Below are positions 17,669 through 28,438 of a stretch of DNA of 64,000 bases, piece after piece. The stretch covers positions 1-64,000 of the forward strand of contig NZ_CP129683.1 of NCBI RefSeq assembly GCF_041080835.1, read 5' to 3'. Both the position numbers and the translations under genes were made by a program. Source of the DNA: Bifidobacterium sp. WK012_4_13. GTDB taxonomy: Bacteria; Actinomycetota; Actinomycetes; Actinomycetales; Bifidobacteriaceae. Under the pieces are notes generated by a model that worked only from the letters and a program-made list of their open reading frames with translations, did no database searches and was not told where the DNA came from. Positions within the stretch are counted from its first letter, which is position 1; each line of letters starts with the position of its first letter.

Positions 17669-19494
17669 ACGTCATCATGGACCATGTGAGTGTGAACTAT
17701 GGCTCGGTGAAGGCATTGTCGGAATTCTCTGCAAGTTTCAAATCCGGCGAGGTGACTGTCATCGTAGGGGGAGACGGTGCGGGGAAGTCGACCCTGCTGA
17801 GACTGCTCGCCGGTGAAATCACGATGGGTTCTGGGAGCGTGGTCGGGCTCCCGGATTCCTGCGGCATCGGATACCAATCTGCAGATAGTGGAACATGGGC
17901 TGACCTTTCGGTTCTTGGCAACATGAATTTCGTCGGCAAAATATTTGGAATGGACATGAGGCAGCGGCAGCGGCGCATTGATTACCTCCTCGAGCGGGCT
18001 AATCTGCAGGATGCACGCCACAGGAGCGCCCGCGATCTCTCCGGTGGCATGCGTCAGAAACTTGGATGCATCATGGCGTCTCTTCATGAGCCTGACTTGC
18101 TTCTGCTGGACGAGCCGACGACAGGGGTGGATCCGATAAGCCGCGAAGAACTGTGGCATCTGATTGATGACGAAGCGAAGCTTGGGAGGACCGTCGTCGT
18201 GGCCACGACCTATGTCGATGAGGCGATGCGCGGTTCGTCGATGATATTGCTCAATCACGGCAGGAGCCTGGCTCAGGGGAATCCCGCAGACGTTATGGCA
18301 CAGGTCCCTGGGAGGCTTTTCTGCAGGCCCGTCCGTGCAGGTGTGAAGGCTGCTGTAAAGGTTGATGTGCAGGCTCCCGCGCAGGGCGCAGTACAGGGCG
18401 CAGTACAGAGTGCAGTACAGGATTCGACCGGACAGACGAGTCCTGAATCGAGCGAACCGGCGAAAGCGATGCAGACCTGGCGTCGAGGAAACACCCAGTT
18501 CGTCTGGGTTCCAGCAGAGAATCCGATATATCCCGAAGGCTGTCAGCCGGCACGGATGGATATTGAAAATGCCTGCATCATACTTCTTAAATCGACCGGA
18601 TCCGGATCTGATCGATTCTCGCTTGAGCCGACGAAAGATGCGCGGGTGCGAGTTTCAGGCACTGGGGCCATGCGCACCGAGCTGGTGAGGGCAAATTCGA
18701 TCACGAAGCGATTTGGCAGGCATGCTGCGCTGTCCGATGTGTCCATCGATGTCAACGCCGGAGAAATAGTTGGACTCATCGGAAGCAATGGTGCGGGAAA
18801 GACAACGCTGATGCGCGTGCTGCTCGGTCTTGAAGTGCCGGATGAGGGTACGGCGACACTGTTCGGCGAGGGGCCGAGCCTTCAGTCCCGCGAAGGAATC
18901 GGCTACGTTCCGCAAGGGCTGGGACTCTACCCAACGCTCGATGCGGAGCAGAATCTCATCTTTGCCCATTCCATATATTCCAGGGTCTCAGAGCTTCTTC
19001 CTCGAGGCGCTGTGAAACGACATGGCTTCAGACGTGAGGGTGCCATTCGACGGCTTGGAGATCGAAGCCATGCCGTTCATGAGAAGCGACACGATGATTC
19101 GTCGGCGCGCGATCCCAGTCCGAGCGCATATGGCAAGGCACTGGAGTTTGCCCGCTCACTCGGGAAGACGCCAGTCCAACGGCTCGCACTTGGGACCCGG
19201 CGGATGCTGGCCTATGCCATCGCAACCGCACATGATCCGGAATTGCTGATACTCGATGAACCGACTTCGGGAGTGGATCCAGTGGCGCGGATGGAATTAT
19301 GGAACCAACTGCACGGGTCTGCAGACAACGGTGCCGGGGTGCTGATCACGACGCATTACATGAGCGAGGCCGTTCAATGCGACCGGTGCGTACTGCTGTC
19401 CCAAGGCAAGGTCGTTGCCTCAGGCACAGTGGATGACATGATCAAAGACCATGAGAATCCCTATATTTCGAGTCTCTTCAAAAACCGTACATGA
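17665..19494 (+). CDS. ABC transporter ATPase with two fused nucleotide-binding domains
   Basis: A 609-residue twin ATPase that should power the adjacent ABC-2 permease. The first domain has Walker A GGDGAGKST, signature LSGGMRQKLG and Walker B LLLLDEPTTGVD. The second, from about residue 335, has Walker A GSNGAGKTT and Walker B LLILDEPTSGVD, but its signature reads LALGTRRML instead of LSGGxxxR. It also carries a polar insert of about 65 residues before that point. The linker contains QGAVQGAVQSAVQ, encoded by a 12-base tandem repeat. The start codon overlaps the permease stop (ATGA). The layout resembles the first half of RbbA/YhiH proteins. Confidence 0.87.
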   Translation: MNVIMDHVSVNYGSVKALSEFSASFKSGEVTVIVGGDGAGKSTLLRLLAGEITMGSGSVVGLPDSCGIGYQSADSGTWADLSVLGNMNFVGKIFGMDMRQRQRRIDYLLERANLQDARHRSARDLSGGMRQKLGCIMASLHEPDLLLLDEPTTGVDPISREELWHLIDDEAKLGRTVVVATTYVDEAMRGSSMILLNHGRSLAQGNPADVMAQVPGRLFCRPVRAGVKAAVKVDVQAPAQGAVQGAVQSAVQDSTGQTSPESSEPAKAMQTWRRGNTQFVWVPAENPIYPEGCQPARMDIENACIILLKSTGSGSDRFSLEPTKDARVRVSGTGAMRTELVRANSITKRFGRHAALSDVSIDVNAGEIVGLIGSNGAGKTTLMRVLLGLEVPDEGTATLFGEGPSLQSREGIGYVPQGLGLYPTLDAEQNLIFAHSIYSRVSELLPRGAVKRHGFRREGAIRRLGDRSHAVHEKRHDDSSARDPSPSAYGKALEFARSLGKTPVQRLALGTRRMLAYAIATAHDPELLILDEPTSGVDPVARMELWNQLHGSADNGAGVLITTHYMSEAVQCDRCVLLSQGKVVASGTVDDMIKDHENPYISSLFKNRT

Positions 19495-19595
19495 AGGTGT
19501 GCCTTATCCGGGATGCAGGTTCCATTCGGGACACAGGTCACGCAGAGCGCGCAAAATCCATGGAATGCAGGTCATAAGCAGATAGAATCGCAGAC

Positions 19596-20591
19596 ATGGG
19601 GACAATGAAAGCAATGTTGGAGAGAATCGTCACTGCCTGGCAGAGATCCCTGCCCGGGCGGATATTGGCTCGATATGGGCGAAACAATGGGGGTCTTCTC
19701 GCTGGTGGACTTGCATATGGTCTTCTTTTCGCGTTCTTTGCCGGTGTCTGGACCGCGTTCAGCATTGCCGGACTGATTTTCTCCAACGACGAGAGCGTCA
19801 GAGAGACGTTGCTGAATGCGGTCGCGAGCTTCATTCCAAGCCTGCAATCAAGTTCGGGGAAGTCAATACTCTCAGAGAAGGCGCTGTCGTCCATTTCTAC
19901 GACCTTCACCGTGACCGGCCTATTCACTCTTCTGGCATTCCTCTGGCAGATCATAGGCTGGCTCGGATCGGTCAGGTCTGCGGTGCGAACCATGGTCGAT
20001 GCCGGGCAGCAGAATGCCGATGCCATTCGTTCCAAGCTCCGCGATGCCGTGGCTGTCATGCTCATCATGATTCTGTTCGTGCTTTCCAGCGTCGCCGCGG
20101 TCATATCTGGCGGAACCATCCGCTATGTTCTGGAATTTCTGAGGATCCCGCAATCTGCATGGGGCTTTTCGAGCATCGTTGATATCTCGGGCTTTCTGCT
20201 GACTGTCATATTCAACTTCCTGCTTCTGCTGGTTGTCTTTTGGCTAGTCGCCGAGCTGCGGGAGAGATCAGCGATAGTTCGCGCATGCGTCTTTGGCTCC
20301 CTGTGTCTCTCCATCATTCAGATGCTCGGTACCAGACTCGTCGGAGGAGCATCGTCCAATCCCTTGCTTGCGCCATTCGCTGCGATCCTTGCCGTGCTCA
20401 TCTGGTTCAACCTGATTGCACAGGTATTGATGTATTGTGCGTCGCTGCTTGGGGAAACCCTCGGCAGGCCATCTTCGACAGCTGCCGAACCGCCGTTCAC
20501 GACTCTGACGGGCAGCGAAGGCGATTCCTCAGATACGACTTCAGTTCAGGAGGCGGCACGCGCGGCGGCTTCCACCGTCAGCGACGCATGA
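19596..20591 (+). CDS. YihY/BrkB-family inner membrane protein
   Basis: A 331-residue polytopic protein with six hydrophobic segments, starting around GGLLAGGLAYGLLFAFFAGVW and ending near LNPL-like APFAAILAVLIWFNLIAQVL. These segments match the YihY/BrkB family (once mis-described as RNase BN). The molecular role is unsettled; transport or envelope functions have been proposed. The C-terminal 50 residues are polar, rich in Ser, Thr and Ala. Alternative ATG codons lie at residues 4 and 7; no ribosome site decides between them. Confidence 0.85.
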   Translation: MGTMKAMLERIVTAWQRSLPGRILARYGRNNGGLLAGGLAYGLLFAFFAGVWTAFSIAGLIFSNDESVRETLLNAVASFIPSLQSSSGKSILSEKALSSISTTFTVTGLFTLLAFLWQIIGWLGSVRSAVRTMVDAGQQNADAIRSKLRDAVAVMLIMILFVLSSVAAVISGGTIRYVLEFLRIPQSAWGFSSIVDISGFLLTVIFNFLLLLVVFWLVAELRERSAIVRACVFGSLCLSIIQMLGTRLVGGASSNPLLAPFAAILAVLIWFNLIAQVLMYCASLLGETLGRPSSTAAEPPFTTLTGSEGDSSDTTSVQEAARAAASTVSDA

Positions 20592-20819
20592 AGCCGCGGA
20601 TTCAGGCAGTGCCGTAGAGGCTGCTCTTCGGGGCTATCCAGATTCAGACAAGCCTAGGCCCATTCGAAGCTATCCAGACCTTTTCGAGCATATCCAGAGC
20701 CATGCGAAGCTATCCGCCCGCTGGTGTCGTCTCATTCGCACACTCTGAACCGCTTCCGACCCGCTCACTCCGGCCCGCTCACTCCGACTCTCCTAGTCGA
20801 TGCGGTCCTTCGATCGATG

Positions 20820-20828
20820 TGATATACT
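20820..20828 (+). promoter_or_regulatory. Extended -10 promoter element of the str operon
   Basis: TGATATACT fits the extended -10 consensus (TGnTATAAT). It lies about 215 bases before rpsL, leaving a long leader. No good -35 is visible, as is common with extended -10 promoters. Confidence 0.5.
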
Positions 20829-20843
20829 GAATATTTGTGTGTG

Positions 20844-20881
20844 CCGCTGGCATGTCTTATGTGATAGACGTGTGGCAGCGG
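20844..20881 (+). promoter_or_regulatory. Hairpin in the rpsL leader
   Basis: CCGCTG pairs with CAGCGG, and CATGTCT pairs with AGACGTG (one G-T pair) inside it, leaving an eight-base loop and a small internal loop. It starts about 15 bases past the predicted transcription start. It could be a control or stability element. Confidence 0.5.
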
Positions 20882-21043
20882 GATATCCTCGTCTTCGTGA
20901 TGCGATGGTCATTCGCTCAATGCAAGATCGGGGCCATCGGGCCGGTGGACAGTGGCTGACTTTCCGATTGTTCGGGATTGTGCGGTCGCGGTGCTGCGGC
21001 TTCACGAAGACTGAACATTAACTATCGAATCGGAGAGAGTCAG

Positions 21044-21415
21044 TTGCCAACGATTGAACAGCTCGTCCGTAAGGGACGTAAGGCCAAGCCTCGCAAGTCG
21101 AAGACCTTGGCATTGAAGGGAAGCCCACTGCGTCGCGGTGTGTGCACCCGTGTTTACACCACAACCCCAAAGAAGCCAAACTCGGCTTTGCGTAAGGTCG
21201 CGCGTGTCCGCCTGAGCTCAGGCATCGAAGTCACCGCCTACATTCCTGGCGAGGGGCACAACCTTCAGGAACACTCCATCGTGCTCGTTCGCGGTGGTCG
21301 TGTGAAGGATCTTCCTGGCGTCCGCTACCACATCGTTCGTGGTGCGTTGGATACGCAGGGTGTCAAGGATCGCAAGCAGGGTCGTTCCCTGTACGGAGCA
21401 AAGAAGGCGAAGTAA
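21044..21415 (+). CDS. rpsL: 30S ribosomal protein S12
   Basis: S12 lines the decoding centre of the small subunit. The 123-residue product reads [12 protein letters not shown] at the start and contains [13 protein letters not shown] and the [11 protein letters not shown] loop, where streptomycin-resistance changes arise in other species. The start is TTG at 21044, preceded by GGAGAGAG. It is the first gene of the str operon, four bases ahead of rpsG. Confidence 0.97.
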   Translation: MPTIEQLVRKGRKAKPRKSKTLALKGSPLRRGVCTRVYTTTPKKPNSALRKVARVRLSSGIEVTAYIPGEGHNLQEHSIVLVRGGRVKDLPGVRYHIVRGALDTQGVKDRKQGRSLYGAKKAK

Positions 21416-21419
21416 GACA

Positions 21420-21890
21420 ATGTCACGCAAAGGACCAGCTAAGAAGCACCAGCTCCTGCCAGATCCAATCTATGGTTCGACAGTCGTAGCTCAGCTCATC
21501 AACAAGATTCTTCTCGATGGCAAGAAGTCCATCGCCGAAGACATCGTCTACACCGCCCTTGAGCAGGTCAAGGAAAAGACGGATCAGGAGCCAGTCGCCG
21601 TGCTGAAGCGCGCCCTGGACAACATCCGTCCAAGCCTTGAGGTTCGTTCCCGCCGTGTCGGCGGTGCGACCTACCAGGTTCCTGTGGGAGTCAAGCCCGC
21701 ACGCGCGAACACGCTTTCCCTGCGTTGGCTGACTGACTTCAGCCGTGCACGTCGTGAGAAGACCATGGCAGAGCGTCTCGCCAACGAGATTCTCGATGCC
21801 TCCAACGGTCTCGGCGCTTCGGTGAAGCGTCGCGAAGATACCCATAAGATGGCAGAGGCCAACAAGGCCTTTGCTCACTATCGCTGGTAA
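21420..21890 (+). CDS. rpsG: 30S ribosomal protein S7
   Basis: S7 nucleates assembly of the 30S head. The 156-residue protein has the usual bacterial length, begins [20 protein letters not shown] and includes the conserved [12 protein letters not shown] and [20 protein letters not shown] blocks. The start ATG at 21420 is only four bases after the rpsL stop. In E. coli S7 represses its own operon; whether that holds here is not visible. Confidence 0.97.
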   Translation: MSRKGPAKKHQLLPDPIYGSTVVAQLINKILLDGKKSIAEDIVYTALEQVKEKTDQEPVAVLKRALDNIRPSLEVRSRRVGGATYQVPVGVKPARANTLSLRWLTDFSRARREKTMAERLANEILDASNGLGASVKRREDTHKMAEANKAFAHYRW

Positions 21891-21919
21891 TAGCAGAGAT
21901 TAGAAGAGCTGAGGATAAC

Positions 21920-24046
21920 ATGGCACAAGATGTGCTTTCCGACCTGACGAAGGTCCGCAACATCGGCATCATGGCTCATATTGATGCTGGCAAGACAACA
22001 ACGACAGAACGCATTCTGTACTACACCGGTGTGAACTACAAGATCGGCGAAGTCCACGATGGCGCTGCGACCATGGATTGGATGGCTCAGGAGCAGGAGC
22101 GAGGCATCACCATCACCTCCGCCGCAACGACATGCTTCTGGAACCGCCAGACCCATGACGACAAGGACAAGTTCCAGATCAACATCATCGACACGCCAGG
22201 CCACGTCGACTTCACCGCTGAGGTGGAGCGTTCGCTTCGTGTCCTCGATGGCGCCGTCGCCGTCTTCGATGGCAAGGAAGGCGTGGAGCCACAGTCCGAA
22301 ACCGTGTGGCGTCAGGCTGATAAGTATGGAGTTCCGCGTATCTGCTTCATCAACAAGATGGACAAGCTCGGAGCCAACTTCTATTACTCGGTAGACACCA
22401 TCAAGGAAAAGCTCGGTGCAAAGCCAATCGTCATGCAGCTCCCCATCGGCGCTGAGAACGACTTCCGCGGCGTCGTCGACCTTGTTCGCATGGTCGCATA
22501 CTACTGGGAAGACGGTGCGGATCTCGGTGCTCATTACAACACCATCGAGATTCCGGACGACTTGAAGGACAAGGCAAAGCAATATCGTGAGCAGCTGCTC
22601 GACACCGTTGCCGAAACCGACGAGACCCTTCTCGAGAAGTATCTGGAAAGCGGAGACCTTGACGAGGACGAAATCCGCGGTGCCGTGCGCAAGCTCACCG
22701 TCACCAAGGAAGCCTACCCAGTGTTCTGCGGTTCGGCGTTCAAGGACAAGGGCGTGCAGCCCATGCTCGATGCCGTCATCGACTACCTTCCCTCACCCGA
22801 AGACGTTCCTGCAATCAAGGGATACGAACCGGGAGATGAATCCAAGGAAATCGATCGCAAGCCGAGCACCGACGAGCCATTCTCAGCCCTCGCGTTCAAG
22901 ATTGCAACCCATCCCTTCTACGGCAAGCTCATCTATGTGCGCGTCTATTCAGGAAAGGTCTCCCAGGGCGACAACGTCCTCGACTCCACCAAGGGCCGCA
23001 AGGAGCGCATCGGCAAGCTCTTCCAGATGCATTCCAACAAGGAGAACCCCGTCGACGAGGCGATCGCAGGCAACATCTATGCCTTCGTCGGTCTGAAGAA
23101 CGTCACCACCGGTGACACGCTCTGCGACGAGAAGTCGCCTGTCGCACTCGAATCCATGACATTCCCCGATCCCGTCATCGAGGTTGCGGTCGAGCCTAAG
23201 ACCAAGGCCGATCAGGAGAAGATGGGCCTCGCGCTTCAGAAGCTTTCTGAAGAGGACCCCACATTCCAGGTGAAGACTGACGAGGAATCAGGCCAGACGC
23301 TGATCTCAGGCATGGGCGAGCTTCAGCTCGACATCCTGATCGACCGCATGCGTCGCGAATTCCATGTGGACTGCAACGTCGGCAAGCCTCAGGTCGCCTA
23401 CCGCGAGACCATCCGCAAGGCTGTCATGAACCAGGAATACACCCACAAGAAGCAGACCGGTGGTTCTGGTCAGTTCGCAAAGGTCCTGATGAACTTCGAG
23501 CCTCTGGAACCGACAGACAGCGAGACCTACCAGTTCGAGAACAAGGTCACTGGCGGCCATATCACGAAGGAATTCATTCCTTCCGTCGATGCGGGCGTCC
23601 AGGAGGCCATGCAGTCGGGCATTCTTGCAGGCTTCCCGGTCGTCAACGTCAAGGCGACATTGACCGATGGTCAGATCCACGATGTCGATTCTTCGGAAAT
23701 GGCATTCAAGATCGCCGGTTCGATGTGCTTCAAGGAAGCCGCTCCCAAGGCCAAGCCGGTCATTCTCGAGCCGATCATGGCTGTCGAGGTGCGTACGCCT
23801 GAGGAATACATGGGTGAAGTCATGGGAGACCTGAACTCTCGTCGTGGCAACATTCAGTCGATGACCGATGCCACCGGCGTCAAGGTCATCGATGCGAAGG
23901 TGCCTCTTTCGGAGATGTTCGGCTACATCGGAGACCTGCGTTCAAAGACTCAGGGCCGTGCAATGTTCACCATGCAGATGGACTCATATGCAGAGGTTCC
24001 ACGCGCAGTATCCGAAGAGATCATCAAAGCTCAGCGTGGCGAGTAA
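21920..24046 (+). CDS. fusA: Elongation factor G
   Basis: This GTPase moves tRNAs and mRNA through the ribosome and helps recycle it. The 708-residue protein has G1 [11 protein letters not shown]3 DTPGHVDF, G4 NKMD and the C-terminal domain IV/V blocks RETIRKAV and [16 protein letters not shown] lies at a good distance before the ATG. It is the third gene of the str operon, 29 bases after rpsG. Confidence 0.98.
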   Translation: MAQDVLSDLTKVRNIGIMAHIDAGKTTTTERILYYTGVNYKIGEVHDGAATMDWMAQEQERGITITSAATTCFWNRQTHDDKDKFQINIIDTPGHVDFTAEVERSLRVLDGAVAVFDGKEGVEPQSETVWRQADKYGVPRICFINKMDKLGANFYYSVDTIKEKLGAKPIVMQLPIGAENDFRGVVDLVRMVAYYWEDGADLGAHYNTIEIPDDLKDKAKQYREQLLDTVAETDETLLEKYLESGDLDEDEIRGAVRKLTVTKEAYPVFCGSAFKDKGVQPMLDAVIDYLPSPEDVPAIKGYEPGDESKEIDRKPSTDEPFSALAFKIATHPFYGKLIYVRVYSGKVSQGDNVLDSTKGRKERIGKLFQMHSNKENPVDEAIAGNIYAFVGLKNVTTGDTLCDEKSPVALESMTFPDPVIEVAVEPKTKADQEKMGLALQKLSEEDPTFQVKTDEESGQTLISGMGELQLDILIDRMRREFHVDCNVGKPQVAYRETIRKAVMNQEYTHKKQTGGSGQFAKVLMNFEPLEPTDSETYQFENKVTGGHITKEFIPSVDAGVQEAMQSGILAGFPVVNVKATLTDGQIHDVDSSEMAFKIAGSMCFKEAAPKAKPVILEPIMAVEVRTPEEYMGEVMGDLNSRRGNIQSMTDATGVKVIDAKVPLSEMFGYIGDLRSKTQGRAMFTMQMDSYAEVPRAVSEEIIKAQRGE

Positions 24047-24097
24047 GCGGCTTCCGCTCGACTCAACACACCATACAAACCAAGGTTTTCTCTGTCT

Positions 24098-24131
24098 CCA
24101 GTCAGCGCTAGACTCGTTTAGCGCTGACTGG
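24098..24131. promoter_or_regulatory. 13-bp perfect inverted repeat between fusA and tuf
   Basis: CCAGTCAGCGCTA (24098-24110) pairs with TAGCGCTGACTGG (24119-24131) around an eight-base loop. No T-run follows. It may be a processing site, partial terminator or protein-binding palindrome before tuf, which lies 108 bases further on. Confidence 0.65.
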
Positions 24132-24238
24132 GCGGAGGATACCAAGTGGCAAATAAACCAATTACCCAGTAATATGTAGCGAGTGTCTTGTGCGTGGTTC
24201 GCACAGGCAAACTACGAGACGTCCAGGAGGACATACAC

Positions 24239-25438
24239 ATGGCAAAGGAAAAGTACGAACGTACTAAGCCGCACGTTAACATCGGTACCATTGGCCACGT
24301 CGATCACGGCAAGACAACCCTGACCGCCGCCATCTCCAAGGTGCTGCATGAGGAATACCCTGATCTCAATCCTGAGTATGATTTCGACCAGATCGATTCT
24401 GCCCCAGAAGAGAAGCAGCGCGGCATCACCATCAACATCGCCCACATCGAGTACCAGACGGAAAAGCGCCATTACGCGCACGTCGATGCTCCAGGCCACG
24501 CCGACTATGTCAAGAACATGATCACCGGCGCCGCTCAGATGGATGGTGCAATCCTCGTGGTTGCCGCCACCGATGGACCTATGGCCCAGACGCGTGAGCA
24601 CGTTCTGCTCGCCAAGCAGGTCGGCGTCCCGAAGATTCTCGTCGCCCTCAACAAGTGCGACATGGTCGACGATGACGAACTCATCGAGCTCGTCGAAGAA
24701 GAGGTCCGCGACCTCCTCGACGAAAACGGCTTCGACCGCGACTGCCCAGTGATCCGCACCTCAGCCTACGGTGCACTTCACGACGATGCTCCAGACCACG
24801 CAAAGTGGGAGCAGACCGTCAAGGATCTCATGGATGCTGTCGATGACTACATTCCAACCCCAGTTCACGATCTCGACAAGCCATTCCTGATGCCAATCGA
24901 GGATGTCTTCACCATTTCCGGTCGTGGAACCGTCGTCACCGGTCGTGTCGAGCGCGGCAAGCTTGCCGTCAACAGCAACGTCGAGATCGTTGGTCTGCGT
25001 GCAACCCAGGCAACGACCTGCACCTCGATCGAAACCTTCCACAAGCAGATGGACGAGGCCGAGGCTGGCGATAACACCGGTCTGCTGCTTCGCGGCATCA
25101 ACCGCGATCAGGTCGAGCGTGGCCAGGTCGTCGCAGCTCCAGGAACCGTTACACCTCACCACAAGTTCGAAGGTGAAGTCTACGTGCTGACCAAGGATGA
25201 GGGTGGCCGTCATTCGCCATTCTTCTCCAACTACCGTCCTCAGTTCTACTTCCGCACCACCGATGTCACCGGCGTCATCACGCTGCCAGAGGGCATCGAA
25301 ATGGTTCAGCCTGGCGATCACGCAACCTTCTCGGTTGAGCTGATCCAGCCAATCGCCATGGAAGAGGGCCTGACCTTCGCAGTCCGTGAAGGCGGTCACA
25401 CCGTCGGCTCAGGCCGTGTCACCAAGGTCGTTGAGTAA
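24239..25438 (+). CDS. tuf: Elongation factor Tu
   Basis: EF-Tu delivers aminoacyl-tRNA to the ribosome. The 399-residue protein starts [20 protein letters not shown] and has [19 protein letters not shown] and NKCD. CAGGAGGA precedes the ATG. Codon use is strongly biased, as expected for a highly expressed gene. The gene ends the str operon and is followed by a strong terminator. Confidence 0.98.
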   Translation: MAKEKYERTKPHVNIGTIGHVDHGKTTLTAAISKVLHEEYPDLNPEYDFDQIDSAPEEKQRGITINIAHIEYQTEKRHYAHVDAPGHADYVKNMITGAAQMDGAILVVAATDGPMAQTREHVLLAKQVGVPKILVALNKCDMVDDDELIELVEEEVRDLLDENGFDRDCPVIRTSAYGALHDDAPDHAKWEQTVKDLMDAVDDYIPTPVHDLDKPFLMPIEDVFTISGRGTVVTGRVERGKLAVNSNVEIVGLRATQATTCTSIETFHKQMDEAEAGDNTGLLLRGINRDQVERGQVVAAPGTVTPHHKFEGEVYVLTKDEGGRHSPFFSNYRPQFYFRTTDVTGVITLPEGIEMVQPGDHATFSVELIQPIAMEEGLTFAVREGGHTVGSGRVTKVVE

Positions 25439-25456
25439 TCTTCATTGCTCATGAGC

Positions 25457-25494
25457 AAGAAGCTCGGGATTCTTCCCGGGCTTCTTTGCTTTTC
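25457..25494 (+). terminator. Rho-independent terminator after tuf
   Basis: AAGAAGC-T-CGGGA pairs with TCCCG-G-GCTTCTT around TTCT and is followed by TTTGCTTTT. It closes the str operon. Confidence 0.88.
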
Positions 25495-25616
25495 TGAATG
25501 ATTTCCGGGAGGAAACTCATGCCAATGCCAACTGTTTAGACACTGTGGCATAATGAACAAGGCATTTTTCGCCGCTTGCTCGAGCGGCTTCTATACATAC
25601 GAATAGGTGAGTGAAC

Positions 25617-26183
25617 GTGGCACAGACTACAAACGATATCAAGAACGGTTCGGTTCTGAACCTGGACGGCAAACTGTGGACCGTCACGAAATTCCAGCAC
25701 GTCAAGCCCGGCAAGGGCCCGGCTTTCGTGCGAACCACGATCAAGGACGTCCTTACCGGAAAAATCGTAGACAAGACCTTCAATGCCGGCATGAAGATGG
25801 AATTCGAAACGGTCGATAACCGCACCATGCAATATTCATACCGTGAGGCGGACTCGTTCGTGTTCATGGACATGACGAATTTCGAACAGGTCAACATTCC
25901 CGAGAATCTGATCGCCGACCAGGAGCGTTTCCTTCTGGAAGGCACCGACTGCATAATCAGCTTCCATGATGGCAACGCGCTTTCGGTAGAGCTTCCCGCT
26001 TCCGTTACCTTGAAGGTCGAGCACACGGAGCCTGGCCTCCAGGGGAACCGTTCGAATGCCGGAACCAAGCCAGCGACTGTCGAGACCGGTGCCGAGATTC
26101 AGGTCCCGCTCTTCATCAACGAAGGCGAAAGGGTCAAGGTCGATACACGCGATGGTTCGTATCTTGGTCGTGAAAATTCCTGA
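25617..26183 (+). CDS. efp: Elongation factor P
   Basis: EF-P relieves ribosomes stalled at consecutive prolines. The 188-residue protein begins [17 protein letters not shown] after its start codon. It carries [10 protein letters not shown], the domain I loop whose tip residue is modified in many bacteria. [24 protein letters not shown] is the C-terminal signature. GTG at 25617 is chosen because homologues start MAQTTND; a GTG two codons earlier is possible. nusB follows 13 bases later. Confidence 0.96.
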   Translation: MAQTTNDIKNGSVLNLDGKLWTVTKFQHVKPGKGPAFVRTTIKDVLTGKIVDKTFNAGMKMEFETVDNRTMQYSYREADSFVFMDMTNFEQVNIPENLIADQERFLLEGTDCIISFHDGNALSVELPASVTLKVEHTEPGLQGNRSNAGTKPATVETGAEIQVPLFINEGERVKVDTRDGSYLGRENS

Positions 26184-26196
26184 GGCACGTTGACGA

Positions 26197-26991
26197 ATGG
26201 CACGATCTACCGCCCGTAAGAGGGCTCTCAATACGCTATATGAGGCGGACGAAAAAGGACAGGACATTCCTTCGCTTCTTGCGGAGCGGATTCTTCGCCC
26301 AGGGGCGCAGACGCCGCTGCCTGACTATGCGATCGATCTGGTTCGGGGAGTCTCGGATCATCTCCGCCTGATCGACATCACACTCGATGAGCATTCCACC
26401 GGCTGGAAGCTCAGTCGAATGGCAGTCGTCGACAGGAACATCCTCAGAATCGCCGCTTGGGAAATCATATATAATCCCGATGTCCCCGAAAGAGTCGCCA
26501 TAGACGAGGCATTGTCGTTGGCCAAGACCCTTTCGGATTCCGACGCACCGCCATTCATCCATGGTCTGCTCAGTGCTGTCGCCGTCGACAGGGAACAGGC
26601 ACTCATCGATGAGGCATCCGCCAAGACTGCGGAACGCGAGGAAGCCCAGGCCGTCGAGACCGAGGCTGCGCGAACCGATGCTGCCCGAAACGAGGAAGAA
26701 CTCGATGAGGCCACTCCCACCGAGGAAGTCCAGCATCAGGACAGCAAGCTCGATGGGTTCGGTGCCGACGTTGAGAGGGATGCTCCGGCGAAAGTCGAAG
26801 ATCCGACGGCTACTGCGTCACCTGATTGCGCTGAAGGCGTTGCAAATGAGAGCAATGCCACAGTGGGTCCGACGGCTGAACTGTCTGAAACGCCTGAAGG
26901 CGAGGTCTCTGACATGACGAATCCTGCGGATGATGCAGGGAGCGTTTCGGCTCTGGCATCTGCCGATGGAGAGAATGTGGAGAAAGGCTGA
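26197..26991 (+). CDS. nusB: Transcription antitermination protein NusB with long acidic tail
   Basis: NusB binds boxA RNA with S10 (NusE) in rRNA antitermination. Residues 1-135 form the NusB domain: ARSTARKRALNTLYEADEKG, VVDRNILRIAAWEI and VAIDEALSLAKTLSD. The remaining 130 residues are an acidic, low-complexity tail rich in Glu, Ala and Asp. Ordinary NusB is 130-160 residues long. The efp-nusB pair is closely spaced, suggesting co-transcription, and a strong terminator follows. Confidence 0.93.
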   Translation: MARSTARKRALNTLYEADEKGQDIPSLLAERILRPGAQTPLPDYAIDLVRGVSDHLRLIDITLDEHSTGWKLSRMAVVDRNILRIAAWEIIYNPDVPERVAIDEALSLAKTLSDSDAPPFIHGLLSAVAVDREQALIDEASAKTAEREEAQAVETEAARTDAARNEEELDEATPTEEVQHQDSKLDGFGADVERDAPAKVEDPTATASPDCAEGVANESNATVGPTAELSETPEGEVSDMTNPADDAGSVSALASADGENVEKG

Positions 26992-27025
26992 GTGCAGCTG
27001 CCTCCATGCATGGGGAATCTGACCG

Positions 27026-27059
27026 CCCGTCCATATCGCAAGTGATATGGACGGGTTTT
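27026..27059 (+). terminator. Rho-independent terminator after nusB
   Basis: CCCGTCCATATC pairs perfectly with GATATGGACGGG around GCAAGT and is followed by TTTTC. Confidence 0.9.
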
Positions 27060-27184
27060 CGTTTCTTTGGACATGTCGTGGCATGAATTGCCATCGCATG
27101 GCGAAGACTTGCGTAACGTAAAATTATCCACGGTGATGGATACTGTAGTTACGACTATCCGCTGTATAAGGGGGTTTGGTAAAC

Positions 27185-28438
27185 TTGTACGATTCCGACG
27201 CCACAGCAGTTGAGAGCTTTTCCCCAAAAGACGCAGTCCTCGTTCTCGAGGATGGGCAGGTGTATGTGGGGAAGCCCTTTGGCGCATTAGGGCAGACCAC
27301 TGCTGAGATTGTTTTCACGACTGGCATGACTGGGTATCAGGAGACGATAACCGATCCGAGTTATGACCGCCAGATATTGATACAGACTTTTCCACATATT
27401 GGAAATACCGGTGTCAATGGGGAGGATAACGAGTCCTCCAGAATATGGGTCGCCGGATATGTCGTCCGCGAACCCAGTCCGAATGTGAGCAACTGGCGCG
27501 CGACGGGCAGCCTGCAGGACGATCTGATCGGTCAGGACATCGTCGGAATCAGCGGGATCGATACTCGTAAGCTTGTGCGCCACCTGCGTTCCGTGGGTGT
27601 GATGCGCGCCGGCATTTTCTCGGGGAATGCTCTGACTCAGGGCAATGGCGAACTTCTGACGGCTGAGATGATGCGCACCATCGTCGAGCAGGCGCCTCAG
27701 ATGGCTGGGGCGCATCTCATGGACGAGGTCAGCACCGAGGCGGAGGAAGTCATCGCGCCCCGTGGCGAATTCGAAGGGAAAGAGCCACTCTTCAAGGTCG
27801 CTGCACTGGACCTTGGCATCAAGAGCATGACTCCTCAGCGGCTTGCCGAACGTGGCTGCGAGGTTCATATTCTTCCGCAGCGCACCACCTTCGAGGAGCT
27901 TGAGGCCTTGAATCCCGACGGCGTCTTCTTCTCGAACGGTCCTGGCGATCCTGCGACGGCCCATAAGGAGGTGGCGCTGCTGCGTGAGGTTCTTGACAGG
28001 GGATACCCATTCTTCGGCATCTGCCTCGGCAACCAGCTGCTGGGAAGGGCTCTTGGATTTGGAACGTACAAGCTCAAATTTGGTCATCGTGGCATAAATC
28101 AGCCCGTGAAGGATGTGGATACGGACAAGGTGTCCATCACATCCCAGAACCATGGCTTCGCCGTGGATGCACCCCTTGGCACCGATATAGCATCGCCATT
28201 CGATGGCTCTCGCTTCGGGAAGGTACGGGTTTCGCAGATAGGGCTCAACGACGATGTCGTCGAGGGGTTGCAATGTCTCGACATTCCAGCGTTCTCAGTG
28301 CAATATCATCCGGAGGCGTCGGCTGGGCCGCATGATGCGACGTATCTGTTCGACCGGTTCATCGCCTTGATGAGAACATCTCAGGAAGCTCACGATTCTC
28401 AGGAACACAACGAGACAGAGGGGGAGAGGAATGCCTAA
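27185..28438 (+). CDS. carA: Carbamoyl-phosphate synthase small chain
   Basis: This is the glutaminase subunit feeding ammonia to CarB for arginine and pyrimidine synthesis. The 417-residue product has the N-terminal small domain ([32 protein letters not shown]) and a class I amidotransferase domain. [13 protein letters not shown] holds the nucleophile Cys, and [11 protein letters not shown] the His and Glu. The start TTG at 27185 has AAGGGGG about 10 bases upstream; an earlier TTG at 27176 is too close to it. The stop overlaps carB by eight bases. Confidence 0.95.
   Translation: MYDSDATAVESFSPKDAVLVLEDGQVYVGKPFGALGQTTAEIVFTTGMTGYQETITDPSYDRQILIQTFPHIGNTGVNGEDNESSRIWVAGYVVREPSPNVSNWRATGSLQDDLIGQDIVGISGIDTRKLVRHLRSVGVMRAGIFSGNALTQGNGELLTAEMMRTIVEQAPQMAGAHLMDEVSTEAEEVIAPRGEFEGKEPLFKVAALDLGIKSMTPQRLAERGCEVHILPQRTTFEELEALNPDGVFFSNGPGDPATAHKEVALLREVLDRGYPFFGICLGNQLLGRALGFGTYKLKFGHRGINQPVKDVDTDKVSITSQNHGFAVDAPLGTDIASPFDGSRFGKVRVSQIGLNDDVVEGLQCLDIPAFSVQYHPEASAGPHDATYLFDRFIALMRTSQEAHDSQEHNETEGERNA

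Larger units (their letters stand above)
20592..21043. other. Upstream region of the str operon
   Basis: This 452-base gap first contains degenerate repeats (CTATCCAGA-like words near 20634-20720, CCGCTCACTCCG near 20760-20790). The probable promoter and a long leader with a hairpin follow. No gene is apparent. Confidence 0.6.
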
